From assembly GCA_020055645.1 (NCBI GenBank), contig CM034546.1:7688001-7752000 (forward strand): 64,000 nucleotides of DNA, written 5' to 3'. How positions within the stretch are numbered: position 1 is the stretch's first letter; every line of letters starts with the position of its first letter. The notes below the pieces were generated by a model that worked only from the letters and a program-made list of their open reading frames with translations, searched no databases and was not told the DNA's origin. Below are positions 34,802 through 47,184 of the stretch, one piece after another. The position numbers were made by a program, and so were the translations under genes. This stretch comes from Tomocerus qinae (taxonomy: Eukaryota; Arthropoda; Collembola; Entomobryomorpha; Tomoceridae).

Positions 34802-36724
34802 TTAAAGTCGGTGTTTAAACCGGAAACACACACGAATTCCTCTTCGAATATCTTTAACCACGATTTTCAGTATGTTCAGAAGACTGATGACATGCATCTT
34901 CAGCATCAATCTGCAGTGCCACAGCCATTCCAGAAGAAATATGAAGAATGATCCAAGTAGAAAATATCCACAAACGAAGAATATTGCATGGATTTTCATA
35001 ACCAGACTAATAGGCAATGTCTGAGATTCTAAATATTTCAGTTGTGCATAGGATATCATATCTTTCAAGTTGTTTTTGAAATTATGTTGTTGCTTGAAAT
35101 GTTTTAGAAAGCCTTTCTCTTGCACGACTTGAAAATACGATCTGAATTTGTGGCGGTAGCAATTTTTGAATTTATAAGATCTTGGTACAGCGAGATCTGT
35201 TTCCTTAACAGTCATACAGGTTCCTTCAGAAGATACTTTAGATGGTAATAGGGGAATATCATAATGACTTTTATATTTAGGACACACTCGAAATAGTTTC
35301 ATTGAGAAGTTGGTCATCATTCTCCTGTTGAGTTCCCACACATCCATTTCATATGTTACATTGGGCTGCCAAACAAATCTGTAGACACTTGAATTCATCT
35401 TGTCAAGAATTTTATATTTGTCAAAAAATTCGGGTCGATTTTCATCGATATTCCGCCGCATGTTTGTTTGTTGAAACAGTTTGTATCCATTTTCCACGAG
35501 ATCTTTAAAATCCACAAATCGCTTTCTGTCTGGCTGAGCAATAATCTCGCTTGTTATCCACGTTTCATATAGATTGGCAATAACAAATCCCATTGACACA
35601 ATTATCAAATACAAAATGTTTCTCCTCTTATTTGAGACTTCTTGATACAAAAGGACGGCTATTGTGGATATAAAAATAAACTCTAATTTCTTATAGAAAG
35701 TAGAAATTCTAAAGCCTAAAACATAAAATGAAATGGGGAATAGGGAGAATATTAACCACCAGCAATAATCATCAAATGTATTTTGAATCAGAACTGTCAA
35801 AGAAGTGTAGAGCAATCGAGGGTTGGCTTCACAGTAATATGGAATCTGTTCTTCAAAGTATTCAATGAAAAAAGTTTCATACCATGTTCTAACATCATAT
35901 TCAACCAATGAGGATAACAACATCCTAATTTCTCCGCATCTACGGTGCTCTTTTTTTACATCCTTTGATCGCCGTCCATAAACTGCAGTGAAGTTTAATT
36001 TTTCAGCCATCAATTCAACAGCTCTCACTGTATTTTGGCAAATCCAATTTAAATGAAGAAATTTTTTCATTGAACGGAGCTTCATTTTACACTGTGGCAA
36101 TTTCTTAGGGCCATCAAAATAAAAATTCCCAAAATGGCCACCAATTTGAATGCCATGAAGACTTCCATGTAAAGTACTCCAAACTCTTTCCCATTCTTCT
36201 TCAGAGTCTTCTGTTTTAAGTGGATGAAGGGTTAACGACTGCCTGTAGAGAATTGGAGTGTACACCGAATATTGATTTTTGTCCTTCATTGCCAAAATAA
36301 AGAATGAACCCACCAAATTTTTAATGAGATGTGAGTGCCGATCAGGAATTATTGTTTTCAATTCATCTTGAACAACGACTATGATTCTTGAATCCAGTTG
36401 ATTTATTTCTTTCACAAAATATGAATGCAGAAATTTTACATAAGTGGGTGGTTCCATAAGAATATTTACACTGCACAAGGTTGTCAACAGAAATCGGGGA
36501 TTATAAATATATCTATTAAAGTTGAATATGCTATAATCTGATGTTGCCAATGTCCATGGCTGACTGTTTTGGTTCGACACAATAAACTCTGTCTCCCACT
36601 CGGATTTATAGAAAGTCACCATGTTAAAATCACAATTGCGGTAGAACGACAAATTTCGAAAGCAGTTGATTTTATTTATAATAATAGAAATTAAAAATAG
36701 TACAATTAAATACATGGTATACAT
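34802..36724 (-). CDS. Divergent ionotropic receptor of subfamily 2, intact
   Basis: This is an intronless 640-codon frame. The frame is open from 36748, but the first ATG is at 36724, which aligns with the start of the neighbouring paralogue. A signal peptide (MYLIVLFLISIIINKINC) is followed by the subfamily signature CFRNLSFY-NCDFNM and a roughly 300-residue extracellular part ending with EEQIPYYCEANP. TM1 then follows (CWWLIFSLFPISFYVLGF), a second hydrophobic segment (IFISTIAVLLYQEVSN) and TM (ILYLIIVSMGFVIANLYETW) running into ITSEIIAQPDRKRFVDFKDL. That last stretch matches the IR pattern leading to lobe S2. The last TM is IHAIFFVCGYFLLGSFFIFLL, before a basic tail. It is a chemosensory-type cation channel by family; ligand unknown. 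It is the only undamaged member of this subfamily here. Confidence 0.8.
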   Translation of the reverse strand: MYTMYLIVLFLISIIINKINCFRNLSFYRNCDFNMVTFYKSEWETEFIVSNQNSQPWTLATSDYSIFNFNRYIYNPRFLLTTLCSVNILMEPPTYVKFLHSYFVKEINQLDSRIIVVVQDELKTIIPDRHSHLIKNLVGSFFILAMKDKNQYSVYTPILYRQSLTLHPLKTEDSEEEWERVWSTLHGSLHGIQIGGHFGNFYFDGPKKLPQCKMKLRSMKKFLHLNWICQNTVRAVELMAEKLNFTAVYGRRSKDVKKEHRRCGEIRMLLSSLVEYDVRTWYETFFIEYFEEQIPYYCEANPRLLYTSLTVLIQNTFDDYCWWLIFSLFPISFYVLGFRISTFYKKLEFIFISTIAVLLYQEVSNKRRNILYLIIVSMGFVIANLYETWITSEIIAQPDRKRFVDFKDLVENGYKLFQQTNMRRNIDENRPEFFDKYKILDKMNSSVYRFVWQPNVTYEMDVWELNRRMMTNFSMKLFRVCPKYKSHYDIPLLPSKVSSEGTCMTVKETDLAVPRSYKFKNCYRHKFRSYFQVVQEKGFLKHFKQQHNFKNNLKDMISYAQLKYLESQTLPISLVMKIHAIFFVCGYFLLGSFFIFLLEWLWHCRLMLKMHVISLLNILKIVVKDIRRGIRVCFRFKHRL

Positions 36725-37749
36725 TTTAATAACACGAATTTTGATCACTTATATCTTCTCAAGTTAACGATTTCAAGTTAGAGAAAGAATGTTCAGTTTT
36801 AAATAACGTCGCACTTGATAGTGAGGCACCAACGAGGTAGTCAAGGCTGGTGGTTGATAGCAAAATAGCAACCAGCGATGACCAACTCTGTCAACTATAA
36901 CTTTTATCACTATACATAGTATTTATATTACAAGTATCTCTAATTGCCGTTAAAATTCTTTGAATTTTTTACTCTGCATGTGCATTTCATAATCAAAAGC
37001 TCAAATAATCATTCTTATAACGATCAATTACGTAGAAATCGTTTAGGATTTTTTTAAAGTTAGAATTTTACAAGTAAGAAGTAGAGAAATTTTGAAATAA
37101 TGTTCACTTATGTTTTCCTCTCTCACTGTCAATATGTACCTATGGAAAGAAAACACGAAACATTTATTTTTTCAGCAAAAGTTTGTTTGTATATGTGTAT
37201 GTAAAAGTAGCATTACGTGCAAAGAATACCCACAGACGAATACTAGAAAGTTCTCTATAATATTTTTTTGTATACAGCTGACATGGGTCCGACTTTCCTG
37301 TGTGTTTTATATTTTATATTGACTTCTGCTAGTTCTATCCTGATATATAACAGATAAAAAGCGTTTACCTTTACCAGAGGTAGGTATACAATATCAAGGA
37401 AAGAATGGTAAAGTGGCCAATGTATAGTAGTTTCAGTACATTTTTGCCACTACCTTAACTTTGATATAATATAATATCGATCTTAATGTAGGTATATAGG
37501 TTTGTCCTTTTTCTAAATTCAAATAAAGTGGATACACCTAATGTCATTAACTGTTTAAAAATGTAAAGTGTCCAATTTCCCATTTTGCAAGATGCATGAG
37601 GTCAAAGCAGGTCTCCAAAACAGCCGAAATTTCGACTTTAAGTAACATGTAATATTTTTTAAAGTATTAGGAAATTTGTAGTTAGTAGAATAAATAAATA
37701 CTACAAACGCTTAATGTTTTGGTCTTTTCGCTCTGAATATATTAAGACT
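36725..37749. other. Intergenic between IR-C and OAS-5
   Basis: AT-rich, with no gene or element recognised. The short ORF at 37110-37322 has no support. Confidence 0.5.
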
Positions 37750-39003
37750 CTAATTTATTGTGTAATATTCGCTAGCTTTACAATCTGTTTTAAAATTAAT
37801 TTTATACTCGGAAGAATAATCTTTACTAAATATATTTTCGAAGGATTTGGAATCAGCACAAGGATTGACTTTCCACTTTTCTAGTTCACTTAAGCTTATT
37901 TTAGCATTCGTTTTATACTGCACGACTGCTGACTCAGAAATACTCCAATGATGAGCCATATTAGCGTAGTAGTTGACAGGATTGAGAAGAATGGGACCAC
38001 GATATTGTAATAAAAATGGTGGAATTTCGGATATTTTATAATAATCTTCAAATATGATGTACAAATGTTCAAAATCGGCCATCATGTTCAGAAATTTCTT
38101 GAAAGCCAAGTAAAAATTATTTTCGGGGACATCTTCACAAGCTTTGATTGCAATCAATTCCATCCTAAATGATCTTCCGTGGGAGAATTCTGCAATATTT
38201 ATTTTCTCATTCCAATATTTAGCTAAACGAACCACAGAATGAACGAATGCCGATTGTTTTCTGCCAAAAGCTGCAGATTCTTCAGATAATCCACCGTTGT
38301 AAGGACAATAATATACAAAAGGATTTGAAAGTTTCTGAATCTTTAGAAACGTTTCTTTGTAATTGGTTGAATTTAGTTTCTTATAGTTAGCAGTAGGAAT
38401 TATATCGAATCTAATTTTTGATGCTTTTATTTTAATTAGCATTTCCGTGGTTCCCCTGTATTTGTAGTTTTCTAATTTATCCGAATTGTCATTTATTGTT
38501 TGTTGTAATTCGTCAATGACCTGCAGTAGTGGTGGCTCAATATTGTTTATGAAAACAACCACGTCAAAATCCGAACTGCCATTTAGCGCTGTACCTTTCC
38601 CAGCACTTCCCGCAATAACATATCTATTAACGTCATAGTGACTTCTTTTTAAAACTTTGTAAATCTGCTTAGCAATTTTTCTACCTTTTAGGTAAAAGTC
38701 ATTTGTTGGTCTAATTGACAAAGAAAAATTTTCTAGCATATTATTAATGTCACATTTTGAAGCTGAAGTGAACAATTTTGATGGCGATCCCTTCCATTGC
38801 AAATCTGTAATCTACAATACAAAAAAATATTTTTATGCATTCTTAATAGTGAAGAAACTTTTACCTAATTAACTAATATTTATGATAATGTGCCAAAAAC
38901 TTACCTCATGACAGTATTCTAATGTTCTACTGTTATTTCCTCCGGCTAAAACTTGTAGAACAAGAAAACTGTTAAACATAACCCCAAGTAACGGACCACT
39001 CAT
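37750..39003 (-). CDS. Secreted OAS-like nucleotidyltransferase 5 (two exons)
   Basis: Exon 1 (38905-39003, 33 codons) encodes a signal peptide (LLGVMFNSFLVLQVLAGG) followed by an N-glycosylation-type NNS and a Cys, ending GAG|GTAAGT. Exon 2 (37750-38811) follows TAG in phase 0, giving 386 residues. Visible: GSAGKGTAL at about 101-109, DFD at 114-116, third Asp at about 169 (RFDIIP), VVRLAKYW, MELIAIKACEDVPENNF (Asp replaces the usual Gly of ACEGV) and RGPILLNPVNYYAN. It stands apart from the duplicated unit, flanked by IR genes, and is intact. The reading frame from TTG at 38802 is only part of exon 2. Confidence 0.84.
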
Positions 39004-40410
39004 TTTTGGTATTTTTGACCTAATAATAAAAGTAGATTTTAAAACTTTGTAACACAGCGGGCAAACGAAACTTTAATACTGTTTAAAAAAGTAGTCACAT
39101 AAATCATTTTTGTGCCACAGAAATTAGGAAACTTTCAGTCCACTAAAGTGATTATTAAAAAGTCAATTTTCAATGGCATTACTTTAACATTTAAATTATT
39201 TATGGCAATAAACCTATTGTGAGAAGATCTTATGCTAATTTCGTACTATATTCATTCCAAAATTCATGGCCTCAGTTTTAAATGAAATGGAAATGTTACA
39301 CAGAAAAAATTTGATAACACGTTGTGCGTTAATTGCTACATCCTTGTACAGATTATGAAGTAAACGTGCAAATGATGAAAGTCGAAATTGTTATCACAAT
39401 ATTACAACTACTTACCGAATTGCCTTGGAACAGAGTTGTTCTTCAATGTTAGAAACTTGAGATGTTCGTGTGAATAATCTTTTTAGTGCGAGTATTGGAC
39501 GAAGTTCAGATTGTCCTTTGCAATAGGTAATTACCTACATAATGTATTGTAGTTAATGTAATGTTCGTTGTAATGGACGCGTTTCTATATTTAAGTGCAG
39601 CGGGCAGCTGTTAGCAAAGATAGATAAATAGAAGTGAAGGGAAATTTGTTAATATGACACTTATTGATGGTTATACGACTTGGGAAATTTACCTGTTTTA
39701 CCTTTTTTTCTTTTAACATTCTACCCTAATAACGAGGTTTTACCTACAGATACTGCAAGTTATAGTCATCAGCGGTATCATTTCCCTGTGAACTATAATT
39801 ATGGGCTCAACGTTAATGACCACCTTATTTTTAAAACTGTCATTAGCATTCTTGCCTTAAAAGTCTGGTTATAGATATATACGAATAAGCTTGACATTTC
39901 ATAAGTTAAAAAAGTATGCTATATCTATTTATGTTTTTCGTTTAGCTAACGGATGGGGAAAATATGCACGACTCGATTAACATGTTTTCATAAACTTAAA
40001 ACACAATATTTGTTACCAAAACACAAAATTCTGCACAAGATAATTTATTTCGGGGCAGCTTGAGAAAATGACATTAACTAGTTTAGTTCGGAGTTTAATG
40101 ATTAAAAGTTAATATAATTGCAATATTTTTGGATAAATTCGACTTGGATTTAAACCTCCAAATTCCATTTATCTACCGTTAACTATATGCATACAAAACA
40201 GTTAAAACTCTCAAATAAAGCTCAACCTGAGCATATATCATATGTATTTTTGGTATATTTATGTGTAGCTGGATATTATACAAACAAACAATTGAATATA
40301 CTATCACAAAATTTGCAGACAAATATCTAAACCATTAATAAGTAAATTTACATATTTTAAGGCATTATGTAATGTTTGTTAAAAGTTATGTAGCATTTTT
40401 AAAACAAATC
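39004..40410. other. Intergenic between OAS-5 and OAS-6
   Basis: No gene was recognised. The 64-codon ORF at 39680-39874 lacks a family match and paralogue support. Confidence 0.5.
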
Positions 40411-41662
40411 TTAATCTATTGTATAATATTCACTAGGACTGCAGACACTGTCCAAATTTATGTGAAAGTCGGAAGAATAGTCTTTATTAAAAATATTATC
40501 AAAGTATTGGGTATTGGCACAAGGGCTAACCTCCCACTTTTCTAGTTGATTTAAACTAATTTTAGCATTGATTTTGTACCTCAAAATTGCTGTCCTTGGA
40601 ATATTCCAATGATGAGCCAAATTAGAATAGTAACTGACAGGATCGAGAATAATAGGACCACGATATTGTAATAAGAAAGGTGGAATTTCAGATATTTTGT
40701 AGTAATCTTCAAAAATAATATTCAAATGTTCAAAATCTGCTAACATATTCAAAAATCTTTTAAAAGCTAAATAGACATTATTTTCGTGAACACCTTTACA
40801 AGCTTTTATGGCAATTAATTCCATCCTAAATGATCTTCCGTGAAAGTATTCAGGTAAATATAGCTTTGCATTCCAATATTTAGCCAAACGAACCACAGAA
40901 TGCACAAACGCTGATTGCTTTTTGCCAAATGCTGCAGCTTCTTCAGAAAATCCACCGTTATAACGATAATAATGTACAAAAGGATTGGCTATTTTCTTTA
41001 CTCTTTGTGAATTTTCCTCAAATTGGCTTGAATTTGAATTTTTATAATTGGCTGTGGGCATTATATCAAACTTGAAATTCGACACTTTAATTTTTATCAG
41101 CATTTCTGTAGTACTTCTGTATTTATAGTTTTCTAATTGGCCGGAAAACTTATTTATTGTGTGTTTTAGTTCTTGAATAACATGAAGATATGGTGGCTCA
41201 ATATTGTTTATAAAAACAATCACATCAAAATCAGAACCGTTATTTATGGCTGTTCCTTTTCCAGCACTTCCCGCAATTAAATACCGGTCTAAGTCATAGT
41301 GACTACTTTGTAGAATTTTGAAAATCTTTTTTGCAATGTGCTTTCCTTTCAGATAAAAATTATTTGGTGGTTTTATTTGTAGTGAAAACTTTTCCAGTAC
41401 ATTTCGAATGTCACAAGTTGAAGTTGAATCCCGAGTATTGAATGGTCTCGGTTTCCACTGCAACGATGGAATCTAAAATAATAAATGAATTATAAATCGC
41501 ATTCCACAATGATCTACTGTATTGTCAGAAAATAGTATCTATTTGAAATATGTAAGTAAAAAAACTTACCTTACAAAGACATTCGGATTCCTTAGTTTTA
41601 TTTACTCCCATTACACATTGCAGAACCAAACAAATATATAATTTAATTATTAGACTATTCAT
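40411..41662 (-). CDS. Secreted OAS-like nucleotidyltransferase 6 (two exons)
   Basis: Exon 1 (41570-41662, 31 codons) encodes a signal peptide (LIIKLYICLVLQCVMGV) and ends AAG|GTAAGT. Exon 2 (40411-41472) follows TAG in phase 0, giving 384 residues. It has GSAGKGTAI at about 99-107, DFD at 112-114, third Asp at about 167 (KFDIMP), VVRLAKYW, MELIAIKACKGVHENNV (a Glu-to-Lys change in ACEGV) and RGPIILDPVSYYSN. The last has the vertebrate-like ILDP. It is the most divergent of the six, but all catalytic positions are in place. Confidence 0.84.
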
Positions 41663-42784
41663 ATTTTTCCGTACAAGTTTTAGTAAATAATTTCGAAAAA
41701 TTTTGCAACGATGAAATTAATTTTAGGTAGATAAACTTAGGAAACTTCAACTTTATTATTTATATAGATTCTATGAGAGTCGCAAAAGTGGACTAGTGTC
41801 TGTCTAAAACTATTTACTTATTCTACGTTAAGTATTCAACTTTTACAACTTTACGTTTTGTCCTGTAAGCTAATTGTGGGAACCCTTATTTCACAGCAAA
41901 TTAAAAACAACTATTAACGGCATAGATTATCCTAAAACATATAATTAGCTTCATAAAAATTCGTCGTTTATTTTTTCCCTGATTGTCACGTAATAATGCT
42001 CGTAAAAAATTTAAATATTTCGGGCAGTTAAGCTAAAACTCTTAACATACATTTTACACAAAAGAGAAATTTTGTTAATATTGACGTGAAGCTGATTGCT
42101 ATACTGATCTACGATACTTTTATATTGTATTTATATAATGGTTATAATCCCCTGGTAATTACCAAACCATAGAGACACATTGCGTTAAGTGCTTTTATAA
42201 TACTCATCAACGGGAGGCAACAATCTTCAGGAAAGTTTACTTACTCACGTGCACCTATCTGTAATTACCCTATTCAAACATGCATGTCATTAGTATTAGC
42301 ACATCAATTATTACCTTGCGGAGCTAAGCTATTGTCAACGCTCCTAATAGTAGTCTGTCTGTCCGACATGTCGGTCTGCCTGACTATAGTCGAAGTTTTA
42401 AGAATGGCACTATTATTATAATGCTCATTTTTGATGTTATTTTTATATTTCTTATATACATGCGTTTGTTTATGATTGTTTGAGGCACAAACTTAAGCAA
42501 TGCAGAGTAGAAAATGAATACATTGTTTGTGTCCAAAAAAGTTCAATACAGAATGCAGAAAACAAAGACTGAAATATCCACATAAAATGAAGATGGTGTG
42601 AATTTTCATTCGTAAGTTGATGGGCAATGGCCGACTTTCTTCAAACTAAATTTCCTATTTGCAACGAACTGTATACTAGGCAGAAATATACTATTTGTGT
42701 AGTGGTCACTGCTCCAAATATTTAAAAATCCTTCCTCTTGCTATCTAGTAATCATAAAATTCATAAGACCAATTTGCTTCCATG
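41663..42784. other. Intergenic between OAS-6 and IR-D
   Basis: No gene or element was recognised. Confidence 0.5.
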
Positions 42785-45700
42785 TTAGTAATTTCTAACG
42801 AAGTGGATATTAACGTCGTCCGCCGGAAACACACGCGTAGTCCTGTTCAAACACCAGCTGTTTATAAAACAGAGAAGGTTATTTTTGTCGATCAATCTGG
42901 AGTGCCACAACCATTCCAGCAGAAGAGTGATGAATGATCCAAGTAGAAAGTATCCACAAACGAAGAAAATAGTGCGGATTTTCATGGTCAGGCTAATAGG
43001 CATTGTCTGAGATTCTTCATGTTTCAGTTTTGAATGGGATTTTATATTTTCCAAATAATTCATGTAGTCGTATTGTTCATTGAAATATTTTAAAAAACCT
43101 CTCTCTTGTATAAATTGAAGATATGATTTGAATTTATAACGGTAACAATCTCTGAATTTATAAGACATTGGAGTAGCAAAGTCTGTGTCCTTTACAGTTA
43201 CGCACATCCCGTCAGAAGATACTTTAGATGGTATTAAGGGCACAATGTATTGGCTTGACTTTCTATTGTGTGCACTAAATAGTTTCATTGAGAAGTTTGT
43301 CAACAATTTCCATGTAAATACCCAGAAATCCATATTATTATTAATCAGTATTGCATCGGATTGCCAATCAAATATGAAGACACTTGAATTCATTTTGTCC
43401 CGAATTTTATGTTTTTCAAAAAATTCGATTCCAAATTCGTAATCGTCCACATCCCGCCGTATGTCTTTCTCCAACAACATCTTATATCCATTTTCCACGA
43501 GATCTTTAAAGTCCACAAATTGTTTTCTGTCTGGCGGAGCAATAATCTCACTTGTTATCCACGTTTCATATTGGGTAGCAATAACAAATCCCATGGACAC
43601 AATTATCAAGTATAAAATGTTTCTTCTTTTATTGGAGACTTCCTGATATAAAAGGACGGCTATTGTGGATACAAAAATAAACTCTAATTTCTTGTAGAAA
43701 GTAGAAATTCTAAAGCCTAAGACATAAAATGAAATCGGGAATAGGGAGAATATCAGCCACCAGCAATAATCATCAAATGTATTTTGAATCGGTATTGGGA
43801 ATTTTCACATCTAAAGTTTTACATCCTGGGGTAGTGAAGTTTTACAACCAGCCACCGCAGTTTTACAACCAGCCACTGCAGTTTTACAACCACACACTGC
43901 AGTTTTACAACCAGCCACTGCAGTTTTACAACCAGCCACTGCAGTTATACATCCACAAACGACAGTTTTACAACCTTACAAATGTAATGAACTCAAAGTT
44001 TGGTAAAACCTAAATAAATGCTTAATAATTACATTAAGACTAAGTTTGGTTAATAGCCGAAGGAATGGTGTATTATGGTAAATGCTCCATTCAAATGTAA
44101 AAGGTAGGTAGAGATTATGATTGTATTTACATACAGTGAAATTAAATTTGTAGAAGAGAAATCGGAACTGAAGTGCAGTACAGTTTAGACATTTGACGCA
44201 AGCGGTAGCAGTTTTGTAAAAGTTTACAATGATCCTTCCTCAGACATCAGTCTTCAAGTTAGATTGAAAAATATTCAAAATTTAATACTGATTGACTCTC
44301 ATCAATGGAAAGCGGCTGCATCAGTATAGTATACGTAGACATAGATGATAGGTTGAAAAAGACCATGGCAACATACAATACAGTGGACATCGGAATTTAC
44401 TGCCGCTCAATTACTCATTTGCTAAAAAATCGCCACAAAAACAAAGGAAAAAAGAAATTCCCAGCAACAAATTCTACAACTAATGAAATATCCCCTGCTA
44501 AAGAGTCAGGCTACATATCGGAGAAAGAAAACATAAAACGTCGTATATTATAAGATTGAATTAACGTTTACATATTACTTATCCCATTTGACATTGACCA
44601 TGTTTAACCTTTTTCATTGACTGTTTTCTTTACTTTAAATGCATTAAACAACCTTTCAGCAATATAACCATATCACTTCGTCTTAATATAATTATTAAGC
44701 ATTTATTTAGGTTTTACCAAACTTTGAGTTCATTACATTTGCAAGGTTGTAAAACTGCCGTTTGTGGATGTATAACTGCAGTGGCTGGTTGTAAAACTGC
44801 GGTGGCTGGTTGTAAAACTGCAGTGTGTGGTTGTAAAACTGCAGTGGCTGGTTGTAAAACTGCGGTGGCTGGTTGTAAAACTTCACTACCCCAGGATGTA
44901 AAACTTTAGATGTGAAAATTCCTGGATCCTTTGAATCAGAACTGATAAAGGAATGTCGACGAATCGAGGGTTAGCCTCACAGTAATAAGGAATGTACTCT
45001 TCAAAGTACTCAATGAAAAGAGTTTTATACCATGGTACAATATAGGTTTCTGATAAAATGTCTAACAACCAAATCCTTCCACATCGACGATGTTCTTCTT
45101 TTAGATTTTCATATCGGATTGCATATATAGCAGTGAAGTTCAATCTTTCAGCCATCAATTCAACAGTTCTCACTGAATAAATACAATTTTCATTTTTTTT
45201 ATTAATTTTTACTATTGAGTAAATGCCCATTTTACATTCTGGAAATTTTCTAGAATTATCAAACGTAAAGAAGGCCCATAAGGCGCCAATTTGAATGCCG
45301 TGAAGATTTCCGTTTAAAATATTCCATATTCTTTCCCATTCTTCTTCGGACTTTTCTGCTTTAATTAGATGAAGAGTACTCTTCGCACTGTAGAGAATTG
45401 TCGTATAAATTGAATATTCGTTTCCGTCTTTCATCGCAATTATGAAGACTGGTAGCGCTGATTGTTGAATGAGGTTTAATTCCCATTCTGCATTCATCCA
45501 TTTCAATTCATCCCTGATGACGATTATAAATCTCGAAACGCGACGATTTATTTCTTTTCCAAAATGAATGACTGGAGTTTTTAAGTCAGGGTCTGGCTCC
45601 ATTAGAATATTTACAGTGCACAAACTTTTAGAGAGATCCCGTGGATTATCTTCATGACGACCGAAAAGAGTTTTATTATAGTCTGATGTTGACAAGGTCC

Positions 45701-45869
45701 ATGGTTGGCCATTTTGGTTCGACAAGATAAAATCTCTCTTCCATTCGGATTGATGGAAAGAAATCATGTTAAAATCACAATTACTATAAAACGACAAATT
45801 TCGAAAGCAATAGATGTTGTTTATACTAATAGAAATTAAAAATAATATAAATGGATAAATGGAATACAT
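42785..45869 (-). pseudogene. Subfamily-2 ionotropic receptor interrupted by a DNA transposon
   Basis: The 5' half (44938-45869; ATG at 45869, the open frame reaches 45878) encodes the signal peptide, the CFRNLSFYSNCDFNM signature and the extracellular part up to PLSVLIQ. The 3' half (42785-43782) resumes with NTFDDYCWWLIFSLFPISFY and continues through the channel block and last TM (FFVCGYFLLGSFITLLL). The 1139-bp element at 43791-44929 sits exactly between them with an 8-bp duplication. Both halves are otherwise open and in the same frame. The extreme C-terminal tail is unlike its paralogue, apparently through a small indel. The insertion is therefore recent and is the main lesion. Confidence 0.85.
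43791..44929. mobile_element. Non-autonomous DNA transposon with long inverted ends and 21-bp subterminal repeats
   Basis: It is flanked by TTTGAATC on both sides (43783-43790, 44930-44937), an 8-bp target duplication verified against the intact paralogue near 35790. The ends start GG and pair over about 250 bp. Each arm holds six to seven 21-bp repeats of the type GTTTTACAACCAGCCACTGCA. Centre 44050-44690 has one 82-codon ORF (44305-44553), Lys-rich, with no family recognised. An 8-bp duplication fits hAT or Merlin; the GG start favours Merlin, but without a transposase this is open. Confidence 0.85.
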
Positions 45870-45878
45870 TTTAAACAC

Positions 45879-47184
45879 TAATTATGATTTGTTATGTCTT
45901 CGGCTGTGATGATCCAAAGTAGAAAAAATTAATGTTCTGTTTTAAATAACGTTGCAAATGTTGTACATATCTAGCCTGTGAGGCACCAAGGAATTAGTGA
46001 AGGGTGGCGGCTGGCAGTGAAGAGCTCAATAGCAACCAGCGACTATCAAACATAATAACCTAAGGTTATTATAAATCATATACCATGAAAGTCCGAATAG
46101 TTCTCACTCACTCACTATGTAACATTCCCTATTATTCAGAGGAGTTTACTCCGATGTATGCGTTTACCCTTTCTGTCTGTCCGTCCTTATCCGTGATAAC
46201 TTTAGAACGGTTACACCTACACTACTCAAATTTTCAGGAAACAGTCTTGGGATAAAATGTAGGTCTGAGTTCGTATATCAGCAAAATCGGTCACATCCCC
46301 TGATTGGGGGAAAGGGTTGAAAATTTCAATCGGCGATAACTTTGCAACGGTTATACCTAAACTAATCAAACTTTCAGAAAGCAATATTGAGGTGAAAAGT
46401 AAGACCGAGTTCGTATGTGAGCAAGATCGGACACACCCCACAATGTTGACCCGTCGTGTAACGTTTTGGCCTAGGTAGAAAAACCTTAGAAGGCAGAGGG
46501 AGCTTAGCGCTGAAAGTAGTTACCCTACTAATGTTAAATTCCGAATTTGAAATCGCTATAACTGTAGCACCGCACGTCGTCGGTCCTTCTAACTTACAGA
46601 CATTGTCAATTTGGACAAGGCGATTCTAATGATGCAAAAATCATTGCGTTGCGGGGCTTTGACATATATCAAAAATCAATTCGAAAATCTAAGTAGGGAA
46701 TTACGTGGTTAAGCTAAAGCCCCGCCAGATAGCCTCTCATATTTAAATGTCCGCACAGCCCCTATTCAATGCATCTATGTGCACCCCCTGACCGGGGGTG
46801 GGGTTTGAAATAAACACGCAAACATTACCAATGCATTTTACAAGTGTCTGACAGTATAATATATTACTACTATAAAGCTAAGCGGCATGTATGCCTGTAT
46901 GCTAATTTCTGCGCTGTAAGCCACGCAGCAACAAACGCGCAAACATTACCAATGCATTTTACTAGTGTCTGACAGTATAAAGTTGTAGTGTGTACTGTAT
47001 TGACATCCGGCATATTCTGCGTGTAACTGGCAATATTGTTCGTTAGACGACATATGACCAAACAGTATTTTGAATTTTTATTTTACGTGAATTTAAGTTT
47101 TGATATCTCAGGATCAAAATAATAACTTAATGCAACCGGTATTAAAAATGTACTACCATTTATATAGATGACCATTAATAATAT
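45879..47184. repeat. Repeat-rich intergenic stretch
   Basis: There are two tandem copies of a unit of about 139 bp, at about 46196-46305 and 46335-46440 (ATAACTTTAGAACGGTTACACCT / ATAACTTTGCAACGGTTATACC). A 48-bp direct repeat at about 46812-46859 and 46931-46980 has the common core AACATTACCAATGCATTTTA. No gene was recognised. Confidence 0.6.

Noticed and set aside
10929-41662. Assignment of the nucleotidyltransferases to cGAS/Mab21 instead of OAS
   Set aside because: The GSxGKGTA--SDxDxVVF wording, the RLAKYW helix and the RGPILLNP/ILDP motif fit OAS. No zinc-thumb cysteine cluster or the Mab21-type GS-yE-I pattern was seen.
44724-44909. Cys-rich repeat ORF (KTAVAGC repeats), first suspected as a cysteine-rich peptide
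   Set aside because: It lies in the subterminal 21-bp repeats of the transposon. The period of 21 bp gives a seven-residue repeat by chance.
43791-44929. CRISPR-like array (regular 21-bp repeats)
   Set aside because: The repeats are directly adjacent with no spacers and sit in inverted arms of a transposon in a eukaryotic genome.
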